A stretch of 64,000 bases of DNA. Source: Symsagittifera roscoffensis (Eukaryota; Xenacoelomorpha; Acoela; Convolutidae). The stretch spans positions 76,254,349 through 76,318,348 of the forward strand of contig NC_087062.1 of assembly GCF_963678635.1 (NCBI RefSeq), given 5' to 3'. The notes below the pieces were generated by a model. That model was not told the origin of the DNA. It saw only the letters and a list, made by a program, of their open reading frames with translations, and searched no databases. A program made the translations under genes and the position numbers. Shown here piece by piece: positions 1 through 11,678 of this stretch (the stretch's first letter is position 1; each line of letters begins with the position of its first letter).

Positions 1-552
1 AATCATCATGAAACCGATCTAACAGAAAAAATTAAATATAATTCATGCCATACTTTTCGAGGTTGAAAAACAAAACAAAATTAACACAACAAAAGCAGAC
101 AGACCAAGAATTAAAACATTCATATTAAAAAAACAAGAATTATTAGACACGGAGAACCTTGAAGGACCATTGGATCCAAATCAAAAGCACACAATAATTA
201 AAGTATTTCTTTTAAAAGACCCTATTGATAATATTCCATTAAAACTCAAGAAAAGCAAAACCTTTTTGTCCTGTACAGTCCAATTCACAAATGAGTGACC
301 TTTATAAAACAAATCAAAGCGTAGATCCCGTTATCCACCAAAAAAATTTTTGGCACAAATCAAATCACAAAACTAAGCATAAAAAAGCTGATACTACCTT
401 TTTATGATATCAAATTTAGTAACAAGTTGTCAATAAAAGAAACAACAGACATGCTAAAATAGTTGCACTCAGATATTCAGTACCTTGCTTACCTCTAAGT
501 TTAACTTTACTTGCTTTTTAAACAAAACACTCTGCAATCATAAAAGGACACA

Positions 553-1215
553 TTGATTCAGAAAATTTTCCGAAAGAACATTGATTCTCAGTTTCCAAAA
601 GAACCCATATGGATAAAAATTCTCTGCAATGGTTGTCTCAAATGTCACGCTAAAGATAAATTACAGAAAAGAAGTTTTATAGGACAAAGTTTACATTTCA
701 ATGACAGAACATCAATCGCCGCAAAAACACCAAGATCACCCTCTTCCGAAAGAAATTCATACATCATTGTGAAAGTAAACGCATTTACACATCATACAGC
801 CCTGAACCCAGTTGCACAATCTAACGCTTATTAGGCAAACACAACACTTGATGAAAACTGAATAGCAAAAATTTGAATGCTTGAAACGGACAATGGCACA
901 AATTTTATAAATAATGAAGTCATCACTTTAATCCAATTATAATACATAGCACAAAAAACACGAATTTCACATACCTCATGTTATATTGGTCTAGTCGATG
1001 GCTTGAACCGATCGTTACAAGAATACTTACGATGTATAATTAAACGAATTGATAAAAAATACACTGAAGGGTCAACAGACCTAAAAATATTTCCTTTGGT
1101 TTATAACTCTCCAACAACCACAATTTGTGACTTAGAACCCCACGAAATGGTTCTTCAATTCAAAACTAATAATTTTTACTGCAAACGCATCAAAAACCGC
1201 ACAAGACCATTGTAA
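553..1215 (+). pseudogene. Gypsy integrase pseudogene, broken
   Basis: Two open fragments (553-834 and 1003-1215) lie in one orientation with a D-N-G-T core motif between them. Together they show the expected order: a Cys-rich linker, a S-S-E-x-N-S-Y-I-I-V core strand, a core Asp motif, then an E-Y-L-R-C-I-I helix and a VYNS motif. The strand exchange function is lost because several stops and frameshifts interrupt the frame. The spacing between fragments still fits an integrase, so this is decay in place and not scattered debris. Confidence 0.6.
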
Positions 1216-1480
1216 GCCCTCAAAAGTCTCAATATAATGTAACCTACCACCTCATACTCACGATGAAGATCATTTTCTTTATTCACAAAACTTAAACCTA
1301 GCTTCGTTCCTCACCCCGAAAGGATTTTAAATAGAGATAAAACAATTAATCTATTTTATATCAAAAAAGAGCAAAGAAACCACGACAAAAAAAATCAATC
1401 TCATGTCAATTCACGTTTTACAATGCCCTAATGTTTGGCAAAATTTAAATGTTTGCCCTAATCTTCAATGTCATAAAACA

Positions 1481-2643
1481 CAGACAATTGATAAAACAAA
1501 ATCAAAAATTCTGGTTGAAACCCGTCAACAAATCCCCAATCACTAGCTATCCCAGAACGCTAACCAAAACCTCAGTACAATCAATAATTTAAACATACAC
1601 TCTACCCATTATCAGGCATCTACTCGAATTTTTGATCTCCAAAACCGCTATATCTTTGAAGACCGACAAGCACCATTGTCAGAAACTTGAACTCAATTAC
1701 AAAATAACGCACTTTAAACGACATTTACCCATCATTACCACAAGATTTAAACAGAACAAGACATCCCAGACAAAAGCAGTTACAAAACATTAAAATTGAA
1801 AGGCACATAATTCATCCATGGCCCAATAGGAACTTGACAAAACAAGAGTTCAATTTAACATAACTTCACCATCTGAACAACCAACTTCATCACTCCTACA
1901 AGCTACCCCATTCTTACAAAAATACACTCACAACCATCTACACAAAATTTACCAACAGAGTACTGAGGCTCAACCCCTAACCTGAACAAATAAGAGAAAC
2001 CCCCTTCAATTCCCCCTTACCAGTTCGACTAGATTAGAAGACTTTTGTAGCATCTCACCCTTTATTTGGTCAACAATTAGGCAGCACTCGACTTCACATT
2101 TGAGCAATTCCTCGATTAAAAAATAGATACGACATTCAGAAAATCATTCGCGACTCTAAAATCCGAGACTTATCCCAACCAAAAATTAACTTCAAGTTTC
2201 GAAACAACAATGAAGCTAACTAATCTCAGAAATCACCCTTAACCACTATCTCAACCAAAGATCACAGTACAATTTGTCATCCTCCATTGATTTGTACTGA
2301 ATTGAAATACAAATAGGTCAGTTACACCAAAAGAAAATTGACTAGATCCCTTTTTACAGTACCTTTTCAGGACTATCAAACATATGTATCTTTTAAAACT
2401 TTTATTACTAAACATCCCGTACCTCCGAGCATACTTGAAACACCCTTTGATTGCAAAGACAATTAACAAAAGCGCAACACAAAGGTTCAGAAATCAAGTA
2501 AGATAATGTTAGTCAGAACCTCAAGAAATCGAAACAAATCATAGAATTGATGCACTCTACTCTAAAGCAGCCCGCACTACATTCCTTGTAGGCTAATAAA
2601 AAACATGAAAATTTTGTGATAAGAAAGACCACTGCTCACAAGC
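1481..2643 (+). repeat. 1163-bp tandem duplication, unit 1
   Basis: Begins at CAGACAATTGATAAAACAAA and is followed directly by a second copy beginning with the same bases at 2644. Small substitutions and one-base indels separate the copies, which look more than 90% identical by eye. It lies inside the decayed gypsy element, downstream of the integrase. The small ORF that is open in unit 2 is broken here. No coding homology was recognised. Confidence 0.85.
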
Positions 2644-3806
2644 CAGACAATTGATAAAACAAAATCAAAAAATCTGGTTCAAGTCCGTCAACAAATCCCC
2701 CGTCACCAACCTATCCCAGAACGCTACCCAAATCCTCCGTACAATCGATAATTTAAACATACAATCTACCCATTATCAGGCATCTACTCGAACTTTTTAT
2801 CTCCAAAACCGCTATATCTTTGAAGACCGACAAGCACCATTGTCAGAACCTTCAGCTCAATTACAAAATAACGCACTTTCAACGAAATTTACCCATCATT
2901 ACCACAAGATTTAAACAGAACAAGACATCCCAGACAAAAGCAGGTACAAAACATTAAAATTGAATAGCACATAATTCAACCATGGCCCAATAGGAACTTG
3001 ACAAAACCAAGAGTTCAATTTAACATAACTTCACCATCTGAACAACCAACTTCGTCAACCCTACAAGCTACCCCATTCTTACAAAAATAAACTCACAACC
3101 ATCTACACAAAATTTACCAACAGATTACTGAGGCTCAACCCCTAACCTGAAGAAATAAGAGAAACCCCCTTCAATTCCCCCTTACCATTACGACTAGATT
3201 AGAAGACTTTTGTAGCATCTCCCCTTTTATTTGGTCAACAATTAGGCAGCACTCGACTTCACATTTGAGCAATTCCTCGATTAAAAAATAGATACGACAT
3301 TCAGAAAATCATTCGCGACTCTAAAATTCGAGACTTATCCCAACAAAAATTAACTTCAAGTTTCGAAACAACAATGAAGCTAACTAATCTCAGAAATCAC
3401 CCTTAACCACTATCTCAACCAAAGATCACAGAACAATTTGTCATCCTCCATTCATTTGTACTGAATTGATATACAAATAGGTCAGTTACACCAAAAGAAA
3501 ATTGATTAGATCCCTTTTTACAGTACTTTTTCAGGACTATCAAACATATGTATCTTTTAGAACTGTTATTATTAAACATCCCCTACCTCCGAGCATACTT
3601 GAAACACCCTTTGATTGCAAAGACAATTAACAAAAGCACAACACAAAGGTTCAGAAATCAAGTAAGATAATGCGAGTCAGAACCTCAAGAAATCGAAACA
3701 ATTCATAAAATTGCCGCACTCTACTCTAAAGCAGCTCGCACTACATTCCTTGCAGGCTAATAAAAAACATGAAAATTTTCTGATAAGAAAGTCCACTGCT
3801 CACAAG
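2644..3806 (+). repeat. 1163-bp tandem duplication, unit 2
   Basis: Second copy of the unit starting at 1481. It ends at ...CCACTGCTCACAAG, which matches the last bases of unit 1. An 87-codon frame (2651-2914) is open only in this copy. There is no spacer between the units, so they are not an LTR pair flanking a body. A head-to-tail duplication of element sequence, or two LTRs left by recombination, are the options. Confidence 0.85.
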
Positions 3807-6800
3807 TAACCAGTGGAAATGAAAGTAGACGAAAGATGTTATTAATGTAATAGGAACATTTGATGCATTTCAACCCTGACAATTGGAAAATGATTTGAAA
3901 CTGTTAAACTTAGTTCAAAACGAATAAAAAACAATTTTTTTGTACTTTTTCAGACTCGACGCATCAGCACCAACTTGAACAAAAACAACGTTAAACAAAA
4001 CTTGATTATTTTGTAATCTCTGCGGTAAAGTTTTGATAGCACGCATTGGTTTAAATAACCCATCTAATAAAAAAGCCAGCAAAAAAAGCACAGGATATCC
4101 AAAAAAAATTGTTTTTTGAGTGGAATTTACAACTCGAAACTCAAAGTACGACACTATAAAAAATCAAATCATTCGCTTACCTTCAACGATCAAGGATATT
4201 GTGACTCAACAAATTGTACCCAGGTAACCGTTGTTTGATTTCTTGAAGACACTTGCATCACCTTCAAAGTCGCTAAAAAACCTAGCACGTATGACAAAAT
4301 TTCTTTAAATTTATTTCCTAAAATCAATACTATTCGATCAAGTAAATCCAGGAAGAGCAAATTCCCCAGAGATTCTTACAAGGTCTTAATAATCAATTAA
4401 CACGCTTTCATATATACCCAGAAACAAAACTCGCGTGCAAATTATGAAAACCATTAATCAAAACTCTATATTTCAAAACCTTACTTAAAAACGAAAAATT
4501 GTATGATATGACAACAGGAAATATTATAATTCAATAAACTGACACAAAGCAAAACCGCGAAGATAAAAACTTACATACCAGTCTTACTACAGATCATTAT
4601 AGGACAAATTGGTAGAAAACCCCTACCAGAAGATCGTGATAGTACAGGTATTCAAGAACTATCACTCCTGAATCACACATATTTTGGACATCCATTATGA
4701 CTTACATGTAGACAAAAACTAGATTAAACTACAAATAGATCTTTCCAAGAAACGTCACTCTCAGAACAAAAATTATTACATCACCTATGTGAATTAAAAC
4801 GAACAGAAAGTTACAATCATTAACTTTTGGAGCTTTGAAAGCTTCTGATGCAGGATATCTGTTCTCATGAAATTGCTCAAATTTCAGTGACTACGACGGA
4901 AACATCCTCTGGTACTACACATGCACTAAAAATGTTTCGCCTCTATATGTCTTTGCACAGAAACGCTGCTACCAACAAAAACTATTTCCTTAAAAAAACA
5001 TTTTGTTGACCTACTCTCATGACTTATATACTTTTGGGATACAGCTGTCTCTTGCGGATCAAAATATAGTCACAACGTAGGAAAATTAAATCCAAAGGAA
5101 GATAAATATTAAATCTTCACAACATACACCACACTGATGCCACCTTTGAAGAAATTTTTACCAGAAAGTTTACGCGCAATTGCCAAAAATCCTAGTTTTG
5201 ACTTATAAACGCAAGGAAGAAATTCAAAATCTGACATACAACACCACATCAGAACACAACAATTTCAAGAACTACCCACAAAATCAGATGCTATACAACG
5301 ACAACCATTAGATCAAAACCTCAGAAAGCTCGCTGAAACAGCTAAGTTCTCAGATATTAGGCAAAAGACCACAGTGGATACTTTAGATACATCAAGTTTT
5401 CAATTTAACTCAGCGGAGAAAAAAAATTGCCTTCAAGATGTTTCTCAAATCAACGTATTCTGTTTTTTTTACATAAAAAAAAATAGTTTTTAGCTTTTTG
5501 AGCTTGCCCTACTACCTTCTAGAAGACTCACATTAAGAAATGCTCCGTTCAACTTCATAAACTTCTGTTTTAACTCCTCAACGGAACAAATAACAAATGC
5601 GCAAGTCACGCAAGTAAACAGACAAGCAGGCGTACCTCAAATTTTATTCGCACGAAAAAATTAAGTTTTACTAGACAAAAAAACTAACGAATGAAATACA
5701 AAAAACTATCGACAAAACCAATCACTTATGAAATTCCACAAATCAGTACACAGATTACATCTACAGCACCATAACGTTCACATAGTTTACCAAATCAACA
5801 TCAGTGGCAATTACTTCCACACACAGGTTATGGGTCAACGTTTTCATTAGCCTTACGTCTTCACCAAAATAAGGCAGTACACCGAAGCCCAATCTCTCAC
5901 ATTTCTTATCGACCACAAAACTCAGATAAAGCCTACAAAATACGTTTAGAAAAAACGCACATAGTTAACTTTCGTTCTCAAAAGGATAAGGGTTTTAGCC
6001 GACAAGGTGCCGCCAACTCTATCGCTCTTTTTCCTATCCTTCTAACTTCCAGCATTAAAAATCTTGCGTTTCTATCTCTGACATATTCTCCTCTCCCATG
6101 CCGGTATTCAAATCTGATTTCTTTAATTTTTCACCAAACTGACCCCACATGCCCTCTGATTACTCTACCCAAACAGTTTTAAATACACAAGAATTTTGAA
6201 ATAACTCAGCCATCGACACTCCTGATGTTCCTGTTGACACTGAACGTGTCTCACTAGTAATTTTTTGCAACCACTTTTTCATTCTATATCTCCCTCAGTT
6301 CCCGTAATTACCCTCAGCAGTTTCAGGCTCCTCTTATACCGACGCGACCCCAATTCTCTCTCCCCTTACAACCACACTTCCCGAAACCCCAAGTCCAATG
6401 ACGGATAAACAATTAGAATCCTGTAAGACTCGGGATCTAAAAAACCTGCTTCAACATTTATCGTAAATTATATGTAAATTATCGGCAATTTTAAACCGAT
6501 AGACATGAAAATAAATAAACCTGAAAAAATCTTAGAAGCATTTTCTTCCGGTCAACATGATATCAAACGTTCTCAACCATCTCAGAAATCGGTAAACATT
6601 TTTGATGGCAAACAAACCTTAATCAGACAAACCAGTAGTTTCAAGACCTTTTGTCTAAAAAAAAATCAGATTTTAGCTTTTTCATTTTCGCGCTATAATA
6701 ACGTCATTAGTTCAAGCGCAAACATCTTTCGCCCCCAAAGGAGCAAAAATGGGGGCGAGTTTTACGGCCGGTCAAGTTAGCTCCCCGGATCGGGTGGTGA

Positions 6801-6960
6801 ATACGGCGGATCGGGCTATATATTTTTTCCGTAATTAATTCGTAATTAAGGGTTTTTATACGAGCCAAAGGCAGTGTCCTCTTGGGCTGCGTTTTTCAAC
6901 AATCCACACTAAAGCCCCTGTTTTTAAAAAAACGTCACTATCGGAGTGCTACTTACTGCG
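3807..6960. other. Stretch with no intact gene; probable tail of the gypsy element
   Basis: Only short frames are open (3915-4154 minus, 6505-6780 plus) and neither resembles a known protein. Plus-strand reading gives long runs broken by single stops, typical of an old coding region, up to about 6400. At 6780-6960 a slightly GC-richer piece with a TATATATT run may be terminal sequence of the minus-strand BEL element that follows, but no LTR repeat was found. Confidence 0.4.
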
Positions 6961-6976
6961 TTTTTTCAGCGCTGGC

Positions 6977-7681
6977 TCATAATCTCGAAGTCAACGACTT
7001 CAAAATTGCGTTGGCGTAGCTTTGCGCTCTGATATATTGCTTTTGATGGTCGAAGTGCTCCTGGAAAGGGGGAGAAGGGAAGCTAGTACCATTTCGGCCC
7101 AACAAAAAGTGATATGGAGTTAACACCTCAAAACCATCCGGACTCACTTTTACTGATGTTACAGGGCGAGCGTTCAGTGATTGTTCTACGAGACAGAAAG
7201 TTGTTTCAAGGACTTCGGGAGTGAGTTTTCTACTTCCTATTTTTGCATAGAAAAACCATTTACAAAACCGAACGAGACGTTCCCAAAAACCACCGTGATG
7301 CAGGGCTGCCGGGGGGTTGAATTTTCTTTTAATACCTCTTTTCGCCAATTCTGGGGATGCTTGTGCGTTAAACGACTGAATACAATTCAAAAGTTCTTTC
7401 TCGGCTCCCACAAAGTGGGTGCCGTTATCGGACCGAATGACTGATGGAGTGCCGCGACGGGCAATGAATTTTTCGATTACTATTACGCATGAAATTGTGT
7501 CCATGGACGAGGCAATCTCAATATGTACAGCTCGTGGGGTCATACATGTAAAAAGGAAGCACCATCGTTTTTGAGAACTTCTCCTGATTGAGACGTAAAA
7601 AGGTCCAAAATAATCAACACCACAGTTTGTGAATGAAGGCTGGTGGTAACCAAGCCTTTCAATTGGAAGCTCTGCTATCAT
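6977..7681 (-). pseudogene. BEL/Pao integrase core, open frame of 234 codons
   Basis: A continuous frame carries the three acidic residues of the DDE integrase fold: D in CGVDYFGPF, D in IRSDNGTHF, and E in GGFWERLVR. The following segment (SLNARPVTSV, then the start of a YHFLLGR motif) matches the end of BEL/Pao cores. The frame continues upstream past the first ATG (CRxRKAKTVTPMIAELP), so that ATG is not a real start. The enzyme would insert element cDNA into the host genome. The polyprotein around it is broken, so this is a relic despite the intact triad. Confidence 0.8.
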
Positions 7682-8284
7682 AGGTGTGACAGTTTTGGCT
7701 TTGCGCTACCTACATGAAAGGCAGTGGACTACAATTGATTTTAATAAAGAGCGAATGTTCAAGATAGCAAACTCTAAGTGAATTACAGCTCACAGATAGT
7801 CTAAGAACTGTTGCTGATAGCAATAGTGAATATCACTTACGAACAATTTCATCCGAGTATGCCTTCCATCTGGATTATTGGGTGTTTTGTGTCATATTCA
7901 GTTTCAACTATGTGGCGAATTTGCCCTGTTGAACCAATGAGGAATGCAGGACCAATAAACAGTGCATATTGTGCAAAACGACTAAACTTTTTGACGGTTT
8001 TGTTGCAGGACAGGAGTAGAAATTCCGCTGTGGGAAAACAACAAGAGTCATAGTTTGGCGGTTTCTAATTCAACCGGATCGGTTATTTCCTTGACTTTAG
8101 TTCGGTAGTGCCGGTGTTTCGGACTCAATCTGAGCATGGAAGCAACCAGTCACTGGAGTTCACCAAACGAGCTGAATTTTTCCCAAGCAAATAAAATGGG
8201 TTGCTTTTGTTCTTGTACAACCTTTCAACTGTACAACCGTTCTTGTCATTAAGGTCACAAGCGGGACCAGCCAGGCGGATTTTT

Positions 8285-8680
8285 TTAAAGAACTTCTATG
8301 CTCAGCTTGAAAGGCCACTCGCTATTTTTCAGCAGACTTGGCCCGTTCACCCAGCTGCTTGTTCTCAAGGACTCTGCTGAGATTCCTCTGGTTCCCGTAT
8401 CAGCAGGGTTGTCCCCACTCAAGACGTGAAACCTCTGGTCTACAGTCGTAATTTCCAGAACTTCTCCATTCAGGTTTGCCGCAAACGTGGGTTGCTTACT
8501 ACCCGAGTTTAACCACCGGAGCACAGTGGTGCTGTCAGTCCACATGAACATGTTTGACACAGGAATGGTTAGAGATTTGACGAAATCTTCCTTCAAGCGA
8601 GTAGCGAGTAACGCGGCCTGCAGTTCAGGCTTCGGGATGGAAAGCGCTTTCGGGATGGAAAGCGCAAAAAACTGGCACAA
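8285..8680 (-). pseudogene. BEL/Pao RNase H fragment
   Basis: This 131-codon frame contains the RNase H-like motifs PKPELQAALLATRL, MWTDSTTVLRWLNS and the closing NPADTGTRGIS box of BEL/Pao polyproteins. Its N-terminal end carries a short in-frame duplication (ALSIPKALSIPK) caused by a tandem repeat of about 18 bp at 8638-8670. The true domain would continue upstream into reverse transcriptase, which is missing. It is separated from the integrase frame by about 600 bp of stop-containing sequence. Confidence 0.8.
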
Positions 8681-8699
8681 GAAAAACTTCTTTAAAGTA

Positions 8700-9094
8700 C
8701 ACTATCAATTTCAACTTTTAATTTAAAATCAGTTTTTTTCCAGTCTATGAACGTCGGGACATAATAACGGCTTAATCAATTTTAGTTTTCTACATAAAAA
8801 ACAACGATTGATAAAAACAATACAATTAAAACTTAATTTAAAATTATGTCAGAAAAGCAGACAAATTTTACACAAAAAAGTTTGAACCCGACTTTTTTAT
8901 ATGCAAACCATCCGCAACAGATTTCTTTGATACATTACAATTAATAGTGGATACAAAAGATATGCCTTGCCTTTACCAGTTAAAAACAAAAAAAAGTATA
9001 CGAATCAAAAATTGTTTCTTTATTTATTTAATCGTTTGCTTGTTTATTTGTTTGTTTGTTTGTTTGTATGTGTTTTCTCGTTATCTAACTCCTT
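8700..9094. other. AT-rich stretch, no gene seen
   Basis: Only short frames occur. A TTTG/TTTA-rich microsatellite (about 9022-9075) produces a hydrophobic pseudo-ORF of Ile, Cys, Leu and Phe repeats that is not a protein. It lies between the BEL/Pao relic and the first copy of repeat family R1. Confidence 0.5.
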
Positions 9095-9616
9095 GTTGTT
9101 ACAACTTTCGTAACAAAATTTTCAGAATATTTGTGCTCGGGGTGGGTTTTTGTTCCAAATGTTGTAATGAAAGTTCCGTAATATTTGTGCTCGGGTGGTT
9201 TTTTTTTCTTCAGACAAATTTCGGCTTTTTAACTAGCCATTTTTGATAAAAAATTTTTTTTAATCATTCAAAAAGTATTGTTGTCTTGAGCTTCAATTTG
9301 AAAAATATTTTACCTGTGATCATTTTTTTGCCATTTCGGCCAATTTGGGACAATTAACGCGCGATATATTTCGCGCTATGAACGCGTGAGCGGAGATTTA
9401 ATCCATCTTAGAAATCGGAAATTGTTCCGAATTGATTGAAGGAAGCTTATATGCCATAAATGATTTGTTAATAGGAGCGAAATATATCACTTTGTACTTT
9501 ACATGGCGTATGGGGGATGATTTTCAATTTTTCCATGTTATTTTTTGCTCCGTAGACCTTAAAAGGCAGTCGGAACAATCAGGGCTTTGCCCTGATACAA
9601 GCAGTCTTGTTTGTTT
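9095..9616 (-). repeat. Interspersed repeat family R1, copy 1
   Basis: This stretch is the reverse complement of sequence at 55021-55527 and 56606-57150. Shared landmarks in order are: TTTGTGCTCGGGGTGG, AACTAGCCATTTTTGA, CAATTTGGGACAATTAACGC, GGCGTATGGGGGATGATTTT, CCTTAAAAGGCAGTCGGAAC, and the hairpin CAGGGCTTTGCCCTG (9580-9594), followed by ATACAAGCAGTCTTG. No coding capacity is seen. The layout (hairpin about 11 nt from one end, GTTCCGAC-type subterminal inverted repeats) recalls non-autonomous Helitron/Helentron elements, but this is inference. Confidence 0.75.
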
Positions 9617-11243
9617 TACCGTTCAGTCTTAGGGATGTCTATGAACCTTGTTTTAGGTGCCTTTTTGTCATTCAAAATCTAATTTTTCAAAGAACGGGCG
9701 TAGATCATTCAGTGGGGTATCATACTAAAGCCTTTTTAGCTGTGATTTTGATTTATATCTAAAAAAATCCAAAAAGTCTCAAAATCCAGAGAAACTGATC
9801 TGAATGTTTCCGTTCTTCAGTATGATTATCATTCAGCGCGTGAGATAACTCTTAATAATTAAGTGGTGGTCAAATCTTCGGAGGCTGCCTAGAACATAAG
9901 GAGAAATTTCGGGGGCAAAAAAATAGAACTTTTATGAGGTTTTTTCTGTTATTTAGTCGCTGACTTTTTTCTGTAGTTTTTGATGCATCAAAGACTTTTC
10001 GCGTGGCCTGAGTCTCATTATGTTTTATTGCTTCATCTGTCGTGATTCAGATAGCATCATTTTAATTTCAAAATCTCCTATTTATGATGTTGTAAAATAT
10101 TTTGTCTCTGCAGCTGAGCTGCAGTGCACAGGCCAATTAGCGTACCTCTTACTGAGTATAAACCTCATAACTTTAGCCGCAAAATCATAATCATTCACAT
10201 TGATATTATGTTTTACAAAAATAAGAGAAGTGTAAACTTGCATCGCTTGAAACGTAAATCTATCCCGCTGCATATCCCCATTTTTGGCTATATCTTATGT
10301 ATAAAAGGCTTTTTTTATTGCGGCTGGAGTTATTATAAATATTATAAAAATCTTTAGAATTATTTAGAAAAAATCATAAGAACTTAGAAATATTTTGGTC
10401 AGCACTGAAGTCTTGTACTGCTTCAGGAATTACATTTTGAAAAATTTAGTAAATTAAGTAAGCTCAGACATTTTTTAACCTAAGTTAGGATAAGCTAAAT
10501 CATACTTTTTGATTACACAGTAAAGTTTGTGCGTAGTTTTACAGTGCGTACAAATTGGTCTGAAGTTTTGCGCAAAATGTATGTGTTCATTGAGAAAAAA
10601 GATCTTGTTTTTATCCGTTTTTTTTTAAATATTTTGGAGTAAAGTATGCGTAAAATCATCTAAATCCGCTTCAGTCCGCTTAAATGGTAAAATCCGCTAA
10701 ACTCTGCTAACAAAAGGCGCCATATCAAGATGGGTAAAGCAAACTACTCTTTGCCGGGATGTCGGTGTCCAAAACAGATGTTTTTTTTTTTTCACCACGT
10801 CACGAAGTGGGAAGCAAAACGGCGTAGGTTTTTTAAACGCACTTAAACTTTTTCAAATAAAGTTTGTAGGGGTCAAGTCTGGTACCAGTTGACGCCCTAT
10901 TTGAAGAGAATTGGATTCTTAAATATTAAGTCTTTGTGTTGAGAAAAATTTGTCTGTATTTTTTCGATTTTCAGACCAAGTTTACGAAAGTTTACTTAAT
11001 CAAATTTTTTTACAGTCCAATTCAATTCTATTGCAACTTTTACTCTATTTTCGTAATGATATAATTAGCTTTTATTCTGATTGTGCTTCATCTCACAAAG
11101 CCAGAATTCATATATTGCCTTCCAAAGCGATCGATTCTTCTAAAAAGGCTTCCGAAAAGCATTTCAAAAACTGATTTTGCAGTTAACATTGTCATCTTCG
11201 TTTAACAATTGTTATTTAAACTGATATAATTTTGTAGGTAACT
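9617..11243. other. Intergenic stretch, no gene seen
   Basis: AT-rich sequence with only short frames in all directions. Minor local features are the imperfect palindrome CTGCAGCTGAGCTGCAG near 10109 and a few CCGCT-containing repeats near 10668-10710. Nothing resembles a protein, tRNA or rRNA. Confidence 0.5.
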
Positions 11244-11678
11244 TCCCAAATGGCATAATTCCCAAATGGAATAAAAATGGAAACTTTTCCCAAATGGCAT
11301 AAATTTCAAGTTTTTATTGTAATTTAAACGTCTTCTATCAATTTCTCTTTCTATCATTTTGTCAGGAACGAAAGCATGTGAAAAAGATTTGGAATTAATT
11401 GCTTCCAAACAAATTTAAGCAACAGATTTGTCGAAAAAAATTGACCACAAGAAGCTTATGAATAATCGCAAGCTTATGCTTCTTGCTTTTGATAAAAAGT
11501 TCTACAAGTTTTTCACGATAAAATGTCAATCAACATTTGAATTGACAATCGGACTAATTTTCTCACGTTTTTTACGAAAAAATTGTTCTCGATTTTTCCA
11601 AAGTAACTGTTGCATGAAATTTATACCATTTGGGAAACTTTTCATTTTTATGCCATTTGGGAATTATGCCATTTGAGA
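11244..11678. mobile_element. Foldback-like element with sub-repeated inverted arms
   Basis: The left arm (11244-11312) and the right arm (about 11614-11678) are near-perfect reverse complements. Each arm is itself built from repeats of CCCAAATGGCATAA: three times on the left, and three times as TTATGCCATTTGGG variants on the right. The centre has no transposase. Flanks show only a weak match (GTAACT versus GTAATC), so no target-site duplication is claimed. The structure fits a MITE or foldback-type element about 435 bp long. Confidence 0.75.

Larger units (their letters stand above)
480..6450 (+). mobile_element. Decayed gypsy-type LTR retrotransposon (integrase remnants and downstream region)
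   Basis: The clearest remnant is the integrase. An open stretch at 553-834 reads as the zinc-binding/linker part and the start of the core. A catalytic-core piece with a D-N-G-T motif lies near 885-910. A third piece at 1003-1215 resembles the end of the core (NRSLQEYLRCII, then a VYNS...T motif). Stops and frameshifts separate all of them, so no protein can be made. Downstream of a tandem duplication (1481-3806), 3800-6450 is a long, stop-ridden region in the same orientation that may be a former third ORF; I could not assign it. No LTR pair was found, so both outer edges are uncertain. The family assignment rests on the integrase motifs only. Confidence 0.6.
6977..8690 (-). mobile_element. 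BEL/Pao LTR retrotransposon, 5'-truncated
   Basis: Reading on the minus strand, an RNase H segment (8285-8680) is followed by a decayed linker, an integrase zinc region with a C-L-S-C motif near 7715, and an open integrase core (6977-7681). Gag, protease and the main reverse transcriptase domain are absent: upstream of 8690 the sequence turns into AT-rich non-coding DNA. Motifs such as LPIERLGYHQPSF and NPADTGTRGIS are typical of the BEL/Pao group. No LTR pair could be located. Confidence 0.85.

Noticed and set aside
1481-3806. Interpreting the 1163-bp repeats as an ordinary LTR pair
   Set aside because: They are directly adjacent with no body between them, and no TG...CA ends or target-site duplication were found.
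7181-7444. Plus-strand 87-codon frame
   Set aside because: Antisense to the BEL/Pao integrase, which carries the DDE motifs.
9022-9246. Hydrophobic plus-strand frame resembling a membrane protein
   Set aside because: Produced by a TTTG/TTTA microsatellite and by the start of an R1 copy.
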